A model generated the notes under the pieces. The model searched no databases. It was not told the DNA's origin and saw only the letters and a program-made list of their open reading frames with translations. From an uncultured Clostridia bacterium (GTDB taxonomy: Bacteria; Bacillota; Clostridia; Christensenellales; CAG-314), in the NCBI GenBank assembly GCA_944364615.1, contig CALVWF010000003.1, positions 152,428 through 216,427 of the forward strand: a DNA stretch of 64,000 nt, read 5' to 3'. The translations under genes were made by a program, and so were the position numbers. The stretch's first letter is position 1. Each line of letters begins with the position of its first letter. Below are positions 52,359-60,497 of this stretch, piece after piece.

Positions 52359-53533
52359 TCAGTATAATTACAGACAAAATTACACGAAGTGTAAATTATC
52401 TCAAACGAAGTCTTGACGAAAAACTCATCCCAAACAACCTGTGCTGTTGTGAAGACGAACACGGTATCTCAGTCTTTTTGAGCGGTGCGGTCAAGAATTG
52501 CCGCGCGGTGATACTTTGCGGCGATACCGTTAAATTCAAAGAGGCATTCGCAACGACATTCGATTTGACAATGTTTTACGACAAGCATTGTGAAAAGTTG
52601 ATTGAGTCGCGTTGCGCCGAAACAAAGCAACCGGTTCCGCCGCAGTATATGATGGACAGGCTGTGCGAACTTCCGGAAAACTTTGCGCATTACTCGTTGA
52701 GCAACGGATTGCAGTGCGCTTGTCACGGCGAACACAACAAGTGTTTCGCATTTATATTGCCTGACAACGAAGCGGAAGTGCGAACGGTTTTTGAAACATA
52801 TCTGTTTAAAGCAATAGAAAAACTTTACGCCTTGGGTACCGCGAAAGTCTTTAAGATTTTCGGAATGAGTTCCAAACAGGCTGCGGATATTGCCGAAGAT
52901 GTATGTTCCGCATTTAAGGGTGTTTCACACAAGTGTGAAACATCGGCGTCTTTAGACACGCGACTTACATTGATGTTTGCTCCTAAGGCGCCTGCAAAGC
53001 TGACGGAAAACGTGACAAACGCAGTTGTTGCGGCATACGGAAAATATCTGTACGCCCAGCACGACACTACATTGCAGCGTGAGATAGTATCCGCTCTCAC
53101 TCGCTTTCAAAAAACCTTGTCTGTAGCCGAATCTCTGACAGGTGGTGAAATTGCCTCAAAACTTGTGGAAGTTGAAGGGGCAAGTAAAGTATTCAATGAA
53201 GGACTTGTCACATACAGTATAGCGTCAAAGTGCAAGAGACTGAATATCAGTCCTTATTTTGTGGACAAATACGGAGTGGTGTCGAATCAGGTCGCGCACG
53301 AAATGGCTGTGGGATTGCTGAAAAGCGGGGCGGATTTCGCTGTTGCAACAACAGGTTATGCGGGTCCGCAGTCGGACGGCGTGCTTCCCGTGGGATTGTG
53401 CTTTATTGCAATAGGTACGCACAACGGTGTGTCGGTGTACAGAAATATTTTTTCCGGAACACGTAACGAAATTCGCGAACAGGCGTCTAACAGCGCATTA
53501 TATCTGCTTTGGAAAAATTTAATGAATTTGTAG
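52355..53533 (+). CDS. cinA: CinA-like protein with intact PncC domain and degenerate N-terminal domain
   Basis: 392 residues. C-terminal third (~250-390) is a nicotinamide-nucleotide amidase domain: AESLTGGEIASKLVEVEGASKVF, GVVSNQVAHEMAVGL, ATTGYAGP. The N-terminal ~170 residues align in position with the MoCF-like ADP-ribose pyrophosphatase domain but lack its GGLGPT-type active loop. Location between pgsA and recA supports cinA. Likely keeps NMN deamidation (NAD salvage); the first activity is probably lost. Confidence 0.85.
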   Translation: MISIITDKITRSVNYLKRSLDEKLIPNNLCCCEDEHGISVFLSGAVKNCRAVILCGDTVKFKEAFATTFDLTMFYDKHCEKLIESRCAETKQPVPPQYMMDRLCELPENFAHYSLSNGLQCACHGEHNKCFAFILPDNEAEVRTVFETYLFKAIEKLYALGTAKVFKIFGMSSKQAADIAEDVCSAFKGVSHKCETSASLDTRLTLMFAPKAPAKLTENVTNAVVAAYGKYLYAQHDTTLQREIVSALTRFQKTLSVAESLTGGEIASKLVEVEGASKVFNEGLVTYSIASKCKRLNISPYFVDKYGVVSNQVAHEMAVGLLKSGADFAVATTGYAGPQSDGVLPVGLCFIAIGTHNGVSVYRNIFSGTRNEIREQASNSALYLLWKNLMNL

Positions 53534-53545
53534 GAGAAACTTATT

Positions 53546-54541
53546 ATGACAGATGAAAAGAAAAAAGCATTAGAGGCTACGATTTTACAAATCGAAAAGC
53601 AATTCGGTAAAGGCTCTATCATGAAGATGGGGGCGATGGCTGCAAACAGCAACATAGAGGTTATTCCTACAGGATGTCTTACTCTTGACCTTGCGTTGGG
53701 TGTCGGCGGACTTCCCAAGGGAAGAATAATTGAAATTTACGGACCCGAGTCTTCAGGTAAGACAACCGTAACATTACACGTCATCGCGCAGGTTCAGAAG
53801 ATGGGCGGAACGGCAGCATTTATCGACGCCGAGCAGGCTCTCGACCCCGTTTACGCCGCTAATCTCGGCATTAATCTCGACGAATTGTACCTGTCGCAAC
53901 CTGACAACGGCGAGCAGGCTCTGGAAATAGTGGATTCGTTGGTAAGAAGCAACGCCATAGACCTGATTGTGGTCGATTCGGTTGCTGCTCTTACGCCTAA
54001 AGCGGAAATCGAAGGTGAAATGGGAGATTCATTTATCGGATTACAGGCGCGTCTTATGTCACAGGCTCTGCGCAAACTGGTGGCAATCGGCAACAAATCC
54101 AAGACATGTATAATCTTCATCAATCAATTACGCGAAAAGGTAGGCGTATTGTTCGGTTCGCCTGAAACAACTCCCGGCGGTAAGGCTTTGAAATTTTATT
54201 CAAGTGTAAGACTGGATGTCAGAAAAGTAGATCAGGTCAAGGACGGCGCGGATATAATCGGCAACAAGACAAGAGTAAAAGTGGTAAAAAACAAAGTTGC
54301 TCCTCCTTTTAAGACTGCCGAATTTGACATTATTTACGGTAAAGGTATTTCGCAGTCAGGATGTATTCTCGACCTTGCAGTGACAAACGGGCTTATAGAA
54401 AAGAGCGGTTCATGGTTCTCCTACAACGGTGAAAAGATAGGACAGGGCAAGGAAAACGCTAAAAAGTATCTTGAAAGCAATCCTGAAATAATGGACTTGC
54501 TGGAACAGAAGATAAAGGAACTCAATAAAACAGAGGGCTGA
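53546..54541 (+). CDS. recA: Recombinase RecA
   Basis: 331 residues, slightly short at the C-terminus (usual 340-350). Walker [11 protein letters not shown] (~66-75), [18 protein letters not shown], loop L2 region [24 protein letters not shown] strand exchange and LexA co-protease. SD TAGGAG. No LexA box seen upstream. The rny gene that often follows recA is replaced by the spoIIA operon. Confidence 0.98.
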   Translation: MTDEKKKALEATILQIEKQFGKGSIMKMGAMAANSNIEVIPTGCLTLDLALGVGGLPKGRIIEIYGPESSGKTTVTLHVIAQVQKMGGTAAFIDAEQALDPVYAANLGINLDELYLSQPDNGEQALEIVDSLVRSNAIDLIVVDSVAALTPKAEIEGEMGDSFIGLQARLMSQALRKLVAIGNKSKTCIIFINQLREKVGVLFGSPETTPGGKALKFYSSVRLDVRKVDQVKDGADIIGNKTRVKVVKNKVAPPFKTAEFDIIYGKGISQSGCILDLAVTNGLIEKSGSWFSYNGEKIGQGKENAKKYLESNPEIMDLLEQKIKELNKTEG

Positions 54542-54554
54542 TGTCGGTATTTCA

Positions 54555-54586
54555 AAGCCGTGCGTATATTACGCACGGCTTTTTTT
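54555..54586 (+). terminator. Terminator after recA
   Basis: 10-11-bp stem AGCCGTGCGT / ACGCACGGCT (54556-54565 with 54571-54580), ATATT loop, then T-run to 54586. Confidence 0.93.
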
Positions 54587-54740
54587 GCTGTAAATTATTT
54601 AATTGTTCCGATGGTGCAGTGACACTTTGCATGATGCGTGTGCACGACAACGTTAAACTACATTGTTGCAATGTGCAGAAAAGCGCTTGCTTTTTTTTGT
54701 AATTTTTAATCACATATTCAAAATTTACTGTTTTATTGTA

Positions 54741-54767
54741 TACTATTACTGACATAGTAATTTATTT
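54741..54767. repeat. Palindromic element, copy B (upstream of spoIIA)
   Basis: TACTAT-N7-ATAGTA with spacer TACTGAC; 24 of 27 bases match 26037-26063. 149 bp before spoIIAA. The surrounding 374-bp gap is otherwise AT-rich with a terminator at its start and a Spo0A box near its end. Confidence 0.6.
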
Positions 54768-54852
54768 ATATTAAAATTTTAGTTTTCGTACTAAATTTGC
54801 CTGTTTTTGTCCAAAATTTTCAGTATTGTAAAACCTACTCAAACGGCATTAT

Positions 54853-54859
54853 TTCGACA
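54853..54859 (-). promoter_or_regulatory. Spo0A box upstream of spoIIA
   Basis: TTCGACA on the + strand, the exact complement of the Spo0A box TGTCGAA, 57 bp before spoIIAA. A weaker TGTTCAA (54863-54869) follows on the + strand. Phosphorylated Spo0A activates spoIIA in Bacillus and Clostridium, so the site is in the expected place. I see no clear sigma-H hexamers. Confidence 0.6.
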
Positions 54860-54915
54860 AATTGTTCAATTATTTACGGTACGGTAAGGGTAGTATAAGT
54901 AGTACGGAGGTCGCA

Positions 54916-55221
54916 ATGGAAATAACATTTAGTTTAGAAGGCAAAACTCTGATAATACATCTGATAGGCGAGTTGGACGAGCATGCTTCCGAATACGCAA
55001 GACGCACAATGGACAGTGCGCTGGAAGGCAGACCTTACAATGCGGTTGTCTTTGACCTTGCGAGACTTGCTTTTATGGATTCAACGGGTATAGGAGTGCT
55101 CATAGGTCGGTACAAACTGATCAAGAAACGCAATTGCCCCGTGTATGTGAAAAGTCCTTCGCCGACGGTACACAAAATTTTTACCATGGCGGGACTGTAC
55201 GAAATAATGCCTATAATTTAA
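54916..55221 (+). CDS. spoIIAA: Anti-sigma-F factor antagonist SpoIIAA
   Basis: 101 residues from ATG 54916 (CGGAGG, 6-nt spacing). STAS domain with the phospho-acceptor Ser in MDSTGIGVLIGRYK (~S56). Unphosphorylated SpoIIAA displaces sigma-F from SpoIIAB in the forespore. Shorter than B. subtilis (117 aa) at both ends but complete as a domain. Confidence 0.95.
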   Translation: MEITFSLEGKTLIIHLIGELDEHASEYARRTMDSALEGRPYNAVVFDLARLAFMDSTGIGVLIGRYKLIKKRNCPVYVKSPSPTVHKIFTMAGLYEIMPII

Positions 55222-55230
55222 GGAGTTACA

Positions 55231-55659
55231 ATGAAATATCTTAATGAAATGAAATTGACGGTAAAAGCACTTTCGCAAAACGAGTCTTTTGCCCGCAGCG
55301 TCGTCGGAGCATTTTTCGCTCAGTTAAATCCTACACTCGAACAACTTGACGATGTCAAGACAGCGGTTTCCGAGGCAGTGACAAACTGTATAGTTCACGC
55401 GTACAACAAGCAGTCGGGTGACATTGACATTTTTTGCGGTACTACGGAGGACAGCCTTACAATCGAAATCACCGATTACGGCAAAGGCATAGAGGATATT
55501 GCCAAGGCACTTGAACCTTTTTATACGACTTGTGAAGACGGCGAGCGTTCCGGAATGGGATTTACCGTCATGCAGGCTTTCTGCGATGAAATGAACGTTC
55601 AATCGGAAAAAGGACGTACAGTCGTTACTCTGGTCAAAAAAGTTAGCAAGGCGGATTGA
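55231..55659 (+). CDS. spoIIAB: Anti-sigma-F factor SpoIIAB
   Basis: 142 residues, GHKL serine kinase. N-box EAVTNCIVHAYN, G1 ITDYGKGIED and G2 GMGFTVMQAF present. It phosphorylates SpoIIAA and holds sigma-F. SD TAAGGAG. Confidence 0.96.
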   Translation: MKYLNEMKLTVKALSQNESFARSVVGAFFAQLNPTLEQLDDVKTAVSEAVTNCIVHAYNKQSGDIDIFCGTTEDSLTIEITDYGKGIEDIAKALEPFYTTCEDGERSGMGFTVMQAFCDEMNVQSEKGRTVVTLVKKVSKAD

Positions 55660-55661
55660 CA

Positions 55662-56387
55662 ATGTTGACTCATGAAGAAACAATGCGCCTTATAACTCTT
55701 GCACAACAGGGCGACGAGCAGGCAAAGTCACGTCTTGTAGTGGAAAATACGCCTTTGCTCAAAAGCATAATCAAGAGATATATGGGTAAGCACGTCGAAT
55801 ATGACGACTTGTTTCAGATAAGCAGTATCGGGTTGTTAAAGGCGATCAACAATTTTTCGCTGGAATACAACGTGCGCTTTTCCACTTATGCCGTTCCTAT
55901 GATTTTAGGGGAAGTAAAGCGTTATATGCGCGACGACGGCTATATAAAAGTATCGCGTTCACTCAAATCGCAAGCAAATAAAATAGCGCAGTTTGTCGAC
56001 TCCTACCGCAAGGAAAACGGTGAAGAACCTACCGTCGAGGAAATAGCCGAGCATTTCGGCATCGAAGTCGCTGAAGTGGTGTTTGCCATGGATTCTTCCA
56101 AAATGCCTGTGTCCATATACGACAGCGCCAACGACAACGACGGCAAAGCATTGCAACTGCTTGACAGACTTTCGGACAATTCAGACAAGCAATTGGTGGA
56201 TAAAGTGATATTAAAAGATATGCTTGCACAATTGACGGACCGAGAAAAGAAAATCGTCATTCTGCGGTATTACAGGGATATGACTCAGGGAGAAATTGCT
56301 TCGCAACTGGGCGTTTCGCAGGTTCAGGTGTCCCGTCTGGAAAATAAAATAATAGAAAAACTCAAACAGCTGTACGAAGAAAAGTAG
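55662..56387 (+). CDS. sigF: RNA polymerase sigma factor SigF (SpoIIAC)
   Basis: 241 residues from ATG 55662. Region 2 (YDDLFQISSIGLLKAINNF, FSTYAVPMILGEVKRYMRDDG), region 3 (RKENGEEPTVEEIAEHFGI) and region 4 (RYYRDMTQGEIASQLGVSQVQVSRLE). First forespore-specific sigma factor. Two nt after spoIIAB. SigF rather than SigG is set by operon context. Confidence 0.96.
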   Translation: MLTHEETMRLITLAQQGDEQAKSRLVVENTPLLKSIIKRYMGKHVEYDDLFQISSIGLLKAINNFSLEYNVRFSTYAVPMILGEVKRYMRDDGYIKVSRSLKSQANKIAQFVDSYRKENGEEPTVEEIAEHFGIEVAEVVFAMDSSKMPVSIYDSANDNDGKALQLLDRLSDNSDKQLVDKVILKDMLAQLTDREKKIVILRYYRDMTQGEIASQLGVSQVQVSRLENKIIEKLKQLYEEK

Positions 56388-56388
56388 C

Positions 56389-56426
56389 AAGGGCAAACGT
56401 TGACAGGCGTTTGCCTTTATTTTTTT
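56389..56426 (+). terminator. Terminator after sigF
   Basis: 8-bp stem GGCAAACG / CGTTTGCC (56392-56399 with 56408-56415), extended by AAG/TTT pairing, then TTTATTTTTT. It separates spoIIA from spoVA. Confidence 0.88.
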
Positions 56427-56469
56427 GCAATGTGATACCAACGCGTTTTAAAGTTTGGCATGGTAATGT

Positions 56470-56483
56470 TTGAAATATTTCAA
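56470..56483. promoter_or_regulatory. Perfect 14-bp palindrome before spoVAC
   Basis: TTGAAATATTTCAA, about 100 bp before the spoVAC start. AATACTA (56490-56496... offset one base after CTGAC) resembles the sigma-G -10 CATACTA but no matching -35 is seen. Possible operator or promoter part. Confidence 0.4.
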
Positions 56484-56581
56484 TCTGACAATACTAATAT
56501 CATGAGAACAAAAAATATTCGTGATATCGGCAAAAACATGGACGAAAAAGAGCAGGTTTTTGCCAAAAAGAGAGAACAGAA

Positions 56582-57028
56582 ATGAAAGAACCAATTACCA
56601 AAAGCAATTACAAAGAGTATGTATTCGAGGTTTCCCCGAAGTCGTCTCACTTAAAAAATCTGTTTTGGGCATTTACTGTCGGAGGCACTATCTGTGCAAT
56701 AGGACAAGGGTTTATAGAACTGTACAAGTATCTCGGAGTGGAAGCGGAACTTGCTTCGGCGCTGGCTTCCGCAACATTGGTAGTTATCACCGCGCTGCTT
56801 ACGGGAGTGGGAGTATATGACAAATTGGGAAGATTTGCCGGAGCGGGATCTACCATTCCCATTACAGGATTTTCCAATGCGGTGGTAAGTCCTGCCCTTG
56901 AATTCCGATCGGAAGGTTACATCTACGGACTGGGTGCAAAGATGTTTCTTATCGCTGGTCCCGTCATAGTCAACGGTGTGTTCTTTTCGGTGTTCATTGC
57001 TTTGTTGGTAATGCTTTTCGGAGGCTGA
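56582..57028 (+). CDS. spoVAC: Stage V sporulation protein AC
   Basis: 148 residues, about four membrane helices, containing the family sequence FAGAGSTIPITGFSNAVVSPALEFRSEG across two conserved blocks. SpoVAC is a mechanosensitive-channel-like protein for Ca-dipicolinate movement into and out of the spore. Immediately followed by spoVAD without a gap. Confidence 0.95.
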   Translation: MKEPITKSNYKEYVFEVSPKSSHLKNLFWAFTVGGTICAIGQGFIELYKYLGVEAELASALASATLVVITALLTGVGVYDKLGRFAGAGSTIPITGFSNAVVSPALEFRSEGYIYGLGAKMFLIAGPVIVNGVFFSVFIALLVMLFGG

Positions 57029-58033
57029 ATGAGTTACTATAAAAACAGAACATTGGTGTTTAAAAACAGTTATATAGCAGAAGGTTATACCGTGGCAGGA
57101 CCGAAAGAGAACGACGGCAGATATAAAGGCTGTTTTGATCTGTCTTTGTCTGACGACATGTTCGGGGAAAAGACTTTCGAAAAGGCGGAAAGAAGAATGT
57201 TTGAACATGCCATTAACGGTGCTATTGCGAAAGCCAATCTGACTATCGACCACATAGACGCGGTTTTCGGCGGCGATTTGCTTAATCAGATAGTTTCCTG
57301 TGCATTTGCAATGCGCAATGTTCATTCGGGATTCTTCGGGCTCTACAATGCCTGCGCTACCTTTGTGGAAAGTCTTATCCTCGGAGCGGGTATGCTCAAC
57401 AACGGACTGGAAAACGTGCTGTGCGTCAGCGGAAGTCACTTTTCCACCGCGGAAAGACAATATCGCTACCCGCTGGAACTGGGCGTATTGCGCTCCCCCG
57501 TAACGCAGTGGACGGCAACGGGAGTGGGGTGCAGCGTGCTGACTTCCCGTCCGCAATCGGAATGTCCTAAAATTTTAAAGGCTACCGTCGGAAGAGTTGT
57601 CGACTACGAAATAATGGATACAAACAATATGGGGGCGGCAATGGCTCCCGCAGCCGTTGATACTTTTGAGACATTTCTGCATGACACTAAAAGCAAAGCG
57701 TCAGATTACGACATAGTAATCACCGGCGATTTGGGTAAACTTGGCGGAGACATCTTCATGGATCTGCTCGGCCGCAAAGGAATTGACATATCCGGCAGAT
57801 ATCTGGACTGCGGAGCGTCACTGTATTTCGACAGTCAGCAGACTTATCAGGGAGGTAGCGGAGCCGCATGCAGCGCATTGGTATTCAACAGTGAAATCCT
57901 CAACAATCTCAACAGAGGAAAGTACAAAAAAGCAGTGCTCATCGGTACAGGCGCACTCATGAGTCCTACTACGTCTTTTCAGGGTGAATCCATACCTGCA
58001 ATAGCGCATCTTGTGCAGATAGACAGGAGGTAG
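57029..58033 (+). CDS. spoVAD: Stage V sporulation protein AD
   Basis: 334 residues, thiolase-like fold that binds dipicolinic acid. Characteristic segments: GDLLNQIVSCAFAMR, GLYNACATFVESL, TGDLGKLGGDIF and GGSGAACSALVFN. Peripheral membrane protein on the inner spore membrane. Followed by spoVAE after 2 nt. Confidence 0.96.
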   Translation: MSYYKNRTLVFKNSYIAEGYTVAGPKENDGRYKGCFDLSLSDDMFGEKTFEKAERRMFEHAINGAIAKANLTIDHIDAVFGGDLLNQIVSCAFAMRNVHSGFFGLYNACATFVESLILGAGMLNNGLENVLCVSGSHFSTAERQYRYPLELGVLRSPVTQWTATGVGCSVLTSRPQSECPKILKATVGRVVDYEIMDTNNMGAAMAPAAVDTFETFLHDTKSKASDYDIVITGDLGKLGGDIFMDLLGRKGIDISGRYLDCGASLYFDSQQTYQGGSGAACSALVFNSEILNNLNRGKYKKAVLIGTGALMSPTTSFQGESIPAIAHLVQIDRR

Positions 58034-58035
58034 AA

Positions 58036-58404
58036 ATGCTTACTATCACATTTTTAAAGGCTTTTCTGGTGGGAGGAGCAATTTGTTTTGCCGGCCAGAT
58101 GATAATCAACCTTACACACCTGACTAACGGTAAACTGCTTGTATTGTTTCTGGTCGCAGGGGCAATTCTGGAGGGATTCGGCCTGTACAGCAAACTTATA
58201 GAATTTGCCGGCGCCGGTGCAAGCGTTCCTATAAGCGGATTCGGTTGTACATTGGTCAAAGGCGCTGTGGAGGCTACTCGCGAAGAGGGCGTGCTTGGCG
58301 CTCTGACGGGCGGATTGTCGAAATGCGCTCTGGGTATTGCGACTGCGATTGTCAGCGGTTATATAATCGCTCTTATTTTCCGTCCGCATACAAAGAAAAA
58401 CTGA
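58036..58404 (+). CDS. spoVAE: Stage V sporulation protein AE
   Basis: 122 residues, about four membrane helices with FAGAGASVPISGFG, paralogous to SpoVAC. The minimal CDE set seen here, without spoVAA, AB or AF, is common in Clostridia. SD ACAGGAGG. Confidence 0.95.
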   Translation: MLTITFLKAFLVGGAICFAGQMIINLTHLTNGKLLVLFLVAGAILEGFGLYSKLIEFAGAGASVPISGFGCTLVKGAVEATREEGVLGALTGGLSKCALGIATAIVSGYIIALIFRPHTKKN

Positions 58405-58459
58405 AATTCGGTAACACTTTGTCCGTTTAGTGAATATATTGCAGTAGCGGAGAAAGGTA

Positions 58460-59131
58460 ATGAATTATCAGGTAGTTGACAGACATTACGTAAAAAAGCG
58501 CAAAGTAAAAAGCGTAGTGTTAATTACGGTTGCCGTGCTTGTAGTTTTGGCAACGGCAGTAACACTTTTTATACATTCGATGACTCCTGCAATTGTTTCT
58601 TTGGCTGTTGCCGATGTTAAGACCAGAACGTTGCAATGGATAAACAGTGCGGTTTTCAGCGTTATGAGCGTCCAGGGCAATTCACAGTTGGTCACTGTAC
58701 AAAAAGATTCGGGGGGAGACATTGCTCTTATCACTGCAAATACAGCGCTTATCAACGACATTGCGCAAAAGACGGCAAGCGAAGTGCAGGAGAATGTGGG
58801 ATTGCTTGCCGGCAGCGGTGTAAAGATACCGCTCGGAACGGCAACGGGGTTTCCTCTGCTAACAGGCAAGGGCCCTTTGCTTTCCGTCGACGTTGATCCC
58901 GTCGGCAGGACTGTGTGCGTATTTCGGTCGGAGTTTTTTTCGCAAGGTATAAATCAGACATTGCATCGCATAATACTGGACGTTTCCGTCACGGTTGAAA
59001 TCGTAATGGCCGGTCATATAGAGACGGTAGAGACCGCTGTTCCCGTAATAGTGTCTGAAAGCGTTATTGTTGGAAATATACCGTCAGTGTATCTTGACGG
59101 CATTACTCTCGGTCAGGCGCAAAGTGACTGA
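58460..59131 (+). CDS. yunB: Sporulation protein YunB
   Basis: 223 residues. N-terminal membrane anchor (~18-40), then an extracytoplasmic domain with IPLGTATGFPLLTGKGPLL and FFSQGINQTLHRIILDV, typical of YunB. In Bacillus it is a sigma-E gene needed for full sporulation; molecular role unknown. Weak SD GAGAAAGG. Lies between spoVA and pheST. Confidence 0.92.
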   Translation: MNYQVVDRHYVKKRKVKSVVLITVAVLVVLATAVTLFIHSMTPAIVSLAVADVKTRTLQWINSAVFSVMSVQGNSQLVTVQKDSGGDIALITANTALINDIAQKTASEVQENVGLLAGSGVKIPLGTATGFPLLTGKGPLLSVDVDPVGRTVCVFRSEFFSQGINQTLHRIILDVSVTVEIVMAGHIETVETAVPVIVSESVIVGNIPSVYLDGITLGQAQSD

Positions 59132-59137
59132 AAACAG

Positions 59138-59166
59138 TTGCAATAAAGAACGTTTTTTGGTATAAT
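59138..59166 (+). promoter_or_regulatory. Sigma-A promoter of the pheST T-box transcript
   Basis: TTGCAA (59138-59143), 17-bp spacer, TATAAT (59161-59166), extended -10 TGG. Predicted +1 near 59173. Confidence 0.85.
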
Positions 59167-59172
59167 GATTTC

Positions 59173-59432
59173 AATTCAATACCAAAGACGTTGACAAGGT
59201 TAAAGAGTCCGATTTTTTGCAGTAACAGAGAACGGTCGTCGGGTGCAAGACCGTGCATTTTCGGAAAGATATTCCCCTTCGAGTCTGCGCCGTGAAAGGT
59301 TTTCGTGTAGTGGCGCACGGGTATGTCCCGTTACAGACATTCAGAGATGGAAATTGCGTTTGCGTTACAGTTTCCGAAATTAGGTGGTACCGCGTAACAT
59401 ACGCCCTGATGTTTTCAGGGCGTTTATTTTTT
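59173..59432 (+). promoter_or_regulatory. T-box riboswitch (tRNA-Phe) controlling pheST
   Basis: A ~260-nt leader. The T-box core GGTGGTACCGCG lies at 59383-59394, followed by a terminator with stem ACGCCCTGA / TCAGGGCGT (59401-59409 with 59415-59423) and a T-run. Stem I carries the CGGTC/GACCG apical stem (59233-59251 region). The specifier is most likely TTC at 59278-59280, just before the stem I base; a second TTC at 59272-59274 is also Phe. A later helix TGCGCC/GGCGCA fits stem III. Uncharged tRNA-Phe would stabilise the antiterminator and turn on pheST. Confidence 0.93.
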
Positions 59433-59459
59433 TGTCAGTAATTTTAAGGAGAAATATTT

Positions 59460-60482
59460 ATGCAGGAAAAAATTACCGCTTTAAGAACACAATGTATTGC
59501 GGAAATTCGGCAGTGCGCCTCTACGGCTCAGTTACAGGACGTCAAGGTCAGATATCTTGGTAAAAGCGGACAGATAACCGCATTGCTTAAAGGAATGAAG
59601 GACGTCGCTCCGGAAGACCGTCCCAAAATAGGCAGTATGGTCAATACGCTCCGTAACGAATTAGAAGAATTGTTGGAGAAGAAGACCGTGGAAATTTCCG
59701 AACAGGAAATGAAACGTAAATTGCAAAGCGAAAGGGTTGATGTAAGTCTGAAAAGTCTTGACGAACCGCTCGGCACGTTGCATCCTATTACCCTTGTCAC
59801 TCAGCAGATAGAAGAAATTCTGGTGCCTTTGGGATTTAAGGTACTGGAAGGTCCGGAAATAGAGACGGATTATTACAGTTTTCAGGCTTTGAATATACCG
59901 GCAGACCATCCCGCTCGGGACATGCAGGACACTTTTTATATTACGGACAGTATTCTGTTGCGTCCGCACACATCTCCCATGCAGGCAAGATATATGGAAA
60001 AACATCAGCCGCCCATCAAAATTGTCTGCCCGGGCAAAGTTTTCCGTTCGGACAGTGACGCTTCGCACTCGCCCGTGTTTAATCAGATAGAGGGGCTTGT
60101 AGTGGACAAGCATCTTACGCTGTGCGACCTTAAAGGTACGCTGGAATATGTTGCGCAAAATCTTTTCAACAAGGATACTAAAGTCCGTTTCCGTCCTTCC
60201 TATTTCCCATTCACCGAACCGAGCGTCGAGGTCGATCTTTCCTGCAGTAACTGCGGAGGAAAAGGCTGTTCGCTGTGTAAAGGCACGGGCTGGATAGAAG
60301 TGCTGGGTGCAGGTATGGTAAATCCGTTTGTGCTGGAAAATTGCGGTATAGACAGCAGTAAATATAACGGTTACGCCTTCGGAATGGGAATCGAACGTAT
60401 CGCAATGATAAAATACGGTATTCCCGACATACGACTGTTCTACGAAAACGACCAACGTTTTTTAAAGCAGTTCAAAAAGTAA
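59460..60482 (+). CDS. pheS: Phenylalanine--tRNA ligase alpha subunit
   Basis: 340 residues. N-terminal coiled-coil (~1-85) and class II catalytic core: GPEIETDYYSFQALNIPADHPARDMQDTF (pieces of motif 1/2), HTSPMQARYM, VFRSDSDASHSP, and motif 3 GYAFGMGIERIAMIKYGI. ATG 59460 with SD AAGGAG, under T-box control. Confidence 0.98.
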   Translation: MQEKITALRTQCIAEIRQCASTAQLQDVKVRYLGKSGQITALLKGMKDVAPEDRPKIGSMVNTLRNELEELLEKKTVEISEQEMKRKLQSERVDVSLKSLDEPLGTLHPITLVTQQIEEILVPLGFKVLEGPEIETDYYSFQALNIPADHPARDMQDTFYITDSILLRPHTSPMQARYMEKHQPPIKIVCPGKVFRSDSDASHSPVFNQIEGLVVDKHLTLCDLKGTLEYVAQNLFNKDTKVRFRPSYFPFTEPSVEVDLSCSNCGGKGCSLCKGTGWIEVLGAGMVNPFVLENCGIDSSKYNGYAFGMGIERIAMIKYGIPDIRLFYENDQRFLKQFKK

Positions 60483-60497
60483 TCAAGGAGAATCACT

